In this document: positions 32,062 through 34,380 of the stretch, piece after piece
How the letters are laid out: the number at the start of each line of letters is the position of its first letter
Numbering within the stretch: position 1 is the stretch's first letter
Origin: a virus
DNA length: 34,380 nucleotides
Virus record (IMG/VR): IMGVR_UViG_3300043543_000369
Location: 1 to 34,380 of that record
Strand: one strand, 5' to 3'
Notes under the pieces: model-generated
What the model was told of the DNA's origin: nothing
What the model saw: the letters and a program-made list of their open reading frames with translations, nothing else
Database searches by the model: none
Translations under genes and position numbers: made by a program

Positions 32062-32107
32062 CACGTCAACTTTGTCCGGGCGGTTCAGCCGGCGACGACT
32101 TACGCCG
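32062..32107. other. attR, right junction of the nested element
   Basis: The element arm CACGTCAACTTTGTCCGGGC (32062-32081), GGTT, then the shared core CAGCCGGC (32086-32093) and portal sequence. The arm is an inverted repeat of 16368-16387. Joining 32085 to 16362 rebuilds a 50-bp attP with two 20-bp arms and the dinucleotide CA exactly at the centre. Confidence 0.8.
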
Positions 32108-32694
32108 AGTTCAAGCGCGAGGTCCTCAACGAGATCGCCCGCTGCCTGAACATGCCGTTCAACGTCGCGGCGGGCAACAGCTCGGGCTACAACTACGCCT
32201 CCGGCCGGCTGGACCACCAGACCTACTTCAAGGCGATCCGCGTCGAGCAAGCGCACCTGGAGTGCGCCGTGCTGGACCGCGTCCTCGCCGCCTGGTTCGA
32301 CGAGGCGGCGCTAGTCCCCGGTCTGCTCCCGGCCGGCCTGGGACTGATCGCCGACTGGCCGCACCAGTGGTTCTGGGACGGCCACGAGCACGTCGATCCG
32401 ACCAAAGAGGCCAGCGCCCAGGCGACGCGGCTGGGCAACCACACGACGACGCTGGCCCACGAGTACGCCAAGCAAGGCCGGGACTGGGAGGAGGCCCTGC
32501 GCCAGCGGGCCAAGGAACTGTCCCTGATGCAGGAGCTGGGCCTGACCACCGCACCAGCGCAGCCGTCACCCGCCGACGAAGAGCAGCCGGACGACGAACA
32601 GGGGCCGGACGGGGAAGAGGAGCCGACCGATGACGACGAAGACGCTGAAGACGCCGAAGGTGATCCGCGCGAGCGCGAAGCGGCCGTCCCATGA
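32086..32694 (+). pseudogene. Lambda-type phage portal protein, C-terminal part
   Basis: Codons 308 onward of the split portal (202 residues). It reads QPATTYAEFKREVLNEIARCLNMPFNVAAGNSSGYNYASGRLDHQTYFKAI, the most conserved stretch of lambda-type portals, then LECAVLDRVLAAWFDEA, WFWDGHEHVDPTKEASA and RDWEEALRQRAKEL. It ends in an acidic tail. There is no start codon or RBS at the junction; an ATG at 32152 is internal to the conserved domain. The segment is undamaged and in frame with 15441-16369, so the gene is interrupted, not decayed. Its end overlaps the protease-capsid gene. Confidence 0.9.
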
Positions 32695-34380
32695 CGGCCG
32701 GCTCAACCTGCTCGCGGACGCGGTCACCTTGGAGGCGGCTGCCGGCGAGGGCGACGCGCAGAAGCTGCGGCGCTTCACCATGACCGCCTACACCGGCGGG
32801 GCCATGCAGCTCGTCGGCTGGCGTTACCCGGTCGTCGTGGACCTGGCCGGCCTCGACGCCGGCCGCCAGCGCCGGCCGATCCTGCTCGACCACACCCGCG
32901 ACGTGGACTTCGTGATGGGGCAGACCGACTCCGTCGCGGTCATGAACAACCAGCTGATCGTCGCCGGCCAGGTGATGGGCGACTCGCCCAAGGCCCGGCA
33001 GGTCATCGCCCTGAACGACCGGGGCTTCGCCTGGCAGGCCTCCATCGGGGCGCGGGCCGAGCAGGTGGAGTTCGTGCCGGAGGGCAAGACCGCGCAGGCC
33101 AACGGCCGGGAGTTCGCCGGCCCGGTGAACATCGCCCGGCGGGCGACGCTGGGCGAGATCAGCTTCGTCGTGCTGGGCGCGGACGAGAACACCTCGGCCC
33201 AGATCGCGGCGACGGCAGACCAACCTGGGGAGGCGACCGACATGGACTTCTCGCAGTGGCTTGAGGCGCAGGGCTTCGCCATCGACACGCTGAACGACCA
33301 GCAGACCAAGAGCTTGCGGGCCGTGTACGACGCCCAGGGCGCCAAGAAGACGCCGCCCGATGACCCGCCCAGCCCCGCGACCACAATCCGCGCCGAGGCG
33401 GCGGCCGAGGTGAAGCGGATCGCCGCGATCCGCAAGGTCTGCGGCGGCAAGCACCCCGAGATCGAGGCCAAGGCCATCGAGGAAGGCTGGGACGCGACCC
33501 GGGCCGAGCTGGAAGTGCTGCGGGCCTCCCGGCCGCAAGGCCCGGCCATCCACACGGCCAACGGCAAGCCTCCCACGGCGACGGCCATCGAAGCGGCGCT
33601 GTGCCTGTCGGTGCGGATGCCCGAGGCCAAGGTCATGGCCTGGTACGGCCCGCAGACCGTCGAGGCGGCGCAGTCCCGCGACCTGCGGGGCATGGGCCTG
33701 CACGAGCTGTTCTACCACGTTATCCACGCGGCCGGCGGCCACGCCCGGCCCGGCCGCATGACCGACGACACCATCCGCACCGCCTTCGAGGCCGACCGCG
33801 CCCTTCGCGCGGCCGCCGGCGGCTTCTCGACTATCAGCCTGTCGGGCATCCTCTCCAACGTCGCCAACAAGGCGCTCTTGGAGGCCTACAGCGCCGTTGA
33901 GAGCGTCGCCGTCCGCATCTGCGCCCAGGCGGACGTGAACGACTTCAAGCAGGTCACGCGCTACCGCATGACCGGGCAGGGCACCTTCGAGAAGGTCGGC
34001 CCCGACGGCGAGCTGAAGCACGCTCAGCTCACCGAGGAGTCGTACACGAACCAGGTCGATACCTACGGCAAGATCATCGCCCTGACCCGGCAGATGATCA
34101 TCAACGACGACCTGGGCGCGTTCCTGCAGATCCCGCGCATCCTCGGCCGGCAGTCGGCGCTGGCGGTCGAGTCGGCCGTGTTCACGCTGCTGCTGTCCAA
34201 CCCCGGCGGCTTCTTCAGCGTGGCCAACAAGAACTTCCAGAGCGGTGCCGGCACGGCGCTGCAGATCAGCTCGCTGACGACCGCCGAGCAGCTGTTCTTG
34301 GATCAGACCGACAAGGACGGCAAGCCGATTCTGATCTCGCCGGCCATCCTGCTCGTGCCGACCTCGCTGAAGGTCACCGC
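32630..34380 (+). CDS. Prohead protease / major capsid fusion protein (3' end cut by window)
   Basis: One frame is open from ATG 32630 to the window end (583 codons with no stop), in a different frame from the portal end it overlaps by 65 bases. Residues about 1-200 look like a prohead protease: TAYTGGAMQLVGWRYPVVVDL, RRPILLDHTRDVDFVMGQTD, GDSPKARQVIALNDRGFAWQASIG and IARRATLGEISFVVLGAD. A charged linker follows. The C-terminal half resembles a gpT-like major capsid protein: LSNVANKALLEAYSAVESVAVRICAQADVNDFKQVTRYRM, YGKIIALTRQMIINDDLGAFLQIPRILGRQSA and LLVPTSLKVTA. Such protease-capsid fusions are known in phages. The end of the gene lies outside the window. Confidence 0.82.
   Translation, partial: MTTKTLKTPKVIRASAKRPSHDGRLNLLADAVTLEAAAGEGDAQKLRRFTMTAYTGGAMQLVGWRYPVVVDLAGLDAGRQRRPILLDHTRDVDFVMGQTDSVAVMNNQLIVAGQVMGDSPKARQVIALNDRGFAWQASIGARAEQVEFVPEGKTAQANGREFAGPVNIARRATLGEISFVVLGADENTSAQIAATADQPGEATDMDFSQWLEAQGFAIDTLNDQQTKSLRAVYDAQGAKKTPPDDPPSPATTIRAEAAAEVKRIAAIRKVCGGKHPEIEAKAIEEGWDATRAELEVLRASRPQGPAIHTANGKPPTATAIEAALCLSVRMPEAKVMAWYGPQTVEAAQSRDLRGMGLHELFYHVIHAAGGHARPGRMTDDTIRTAFEADRALRAAAGGFSTISLSGILSNVANKALLEAYSAVESVAVRICAQADVNDFKQVTRYRMTGQGTFEKVGPDGELKHAQLTEESYTNQVDTYGKIIALTRQMIINDDLGAFLQIPRILGRQSALAVESAVFTLLLSNPGGFFSVANKNFQSGAGTALQISSLTTAEQLFLDQTDKDGKPILISPAILLVPTSLKVT

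Larger units (their letters stand above)
16362..32085 (+). mobile_element. 15.7-kb serine-integrase element nested in the portal gene
   Basis: Both ends are defined by the split portal gene and by an 8-bp direct repeat CAGCCGGC (16362-16369 and 32086-32093). The large serine integrase gene lies 60 bp inside the right end. Contents in order: small ORF, prim-pol/RepA-like ATPase, iteron-like repeats, winged-helix-like protein, HExxH protein, coiled-coil protein, immunity candidate, giant toxin-like protein, glycosyltransferase, HARE-HTH protein and integrase. No capsid, terminase or conjugation gene is seen, so it is not a full phage; a satellite or integrative plasmid is the better description. 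Because it sits in a prophage gene in the same orientation, its excision would restore the portal frame exactly. Confidence 0.85.

Noticed and set aside
16362-32093. tRNA-gene integration site for the element
   Set aside because: No tRNA-like sequence is present at either end. The target is the portal coding sequence and the integrase is of the serine type.
32152-32694. An independent 180-aa gene starting MPFNVAAGNSS
   Set aside because: The Met is internal to the conserved portal motif, upstream codons back to 32086 match portal proteins, and there is no RBS.

Overview
The window is high-GC DNA, about two thirds G+C by eye, with the densely overlapping, co-directional gene order of a tailed (lambda-type) prophage. 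The host is probably a planctomycete, perhaps of the Gemmataceae. This rests mainly on a giant secreted protein (28261-22856, minus strand) that opens with the planctomycete-type N-terminal LEDRIVLDA motif, plus general codon and GC character. It is an inference, not a proof.

Phage part, left arm. A sigma-factor-like gene is cut by the window edge (1-522). A tightly packed plus-strand replication and DNA-modification module follows (594-9648): a small unknown, a Sak4-like ATPase, a DUF669 protein, RusA resolvase, a DEAH helicase with zinc ribbon, a prim-pol/helicase, a Dam-type methylase, a ParB-methylase fusion, a nucleotide diphosphohydrolase-like protein and a DUF1937 protein. A hairpin at 9668-9688 separates this from a convergent minus-strand block (12332-9715) that holds an amidoligase, a class II glutamine amidotransferase, a small acidic protein, a HARE-HTH protein and a zinc ribbon. 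From 12466 the plus-strand head genes begin: a small HTH protein, GpA-like terminase, a zinc ribbon, a 65-aa protein and the portal.

Nested element. The portal gene is split after codon 307. The remaining 202 codons resume in frame at 32086. Between them lies a 15.7-kb mobile element (16362-32085) bounded by an 8-bp direct repeat. Its termini carry an 18/20 inverted repeat. When the ends are joined, this repeat is centred on a CA dinucleotide, the architecture expected of a large serine integrase attP. The integrase gene (30214-32025) lies just inside the right end. The element also carries a small ORF, its own prim-pol/RepA-like ATPase, ten iteron-like repeats (18969-19243), a winged-helix-like protein, an HExxH protein with a partner coiled-coil protein, a 1801-aa beta-helical polymorphic toxin with a candidate immunity gene, a GT1-type glycosyltransferase and a HARE-HTH protein. 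It therefore looks like a self-replicating satellite or integrative plasmid with toxin cargo, parked inside an essential capsid gene of another phage. Precise excision would restore a 509-aa portal.

Phage part, right arm. After the portal 3' part comes a fused prohead protease/major capsid gene, which overlaps the portal end and runs off the window.

Regulation. Two copies of a 44-bp sequence with fixed internal spacing lie before the early genes (527) and before the portal region (15167). They look like promoters for a dedicated sigma factor, plausibly the one at 1-522.
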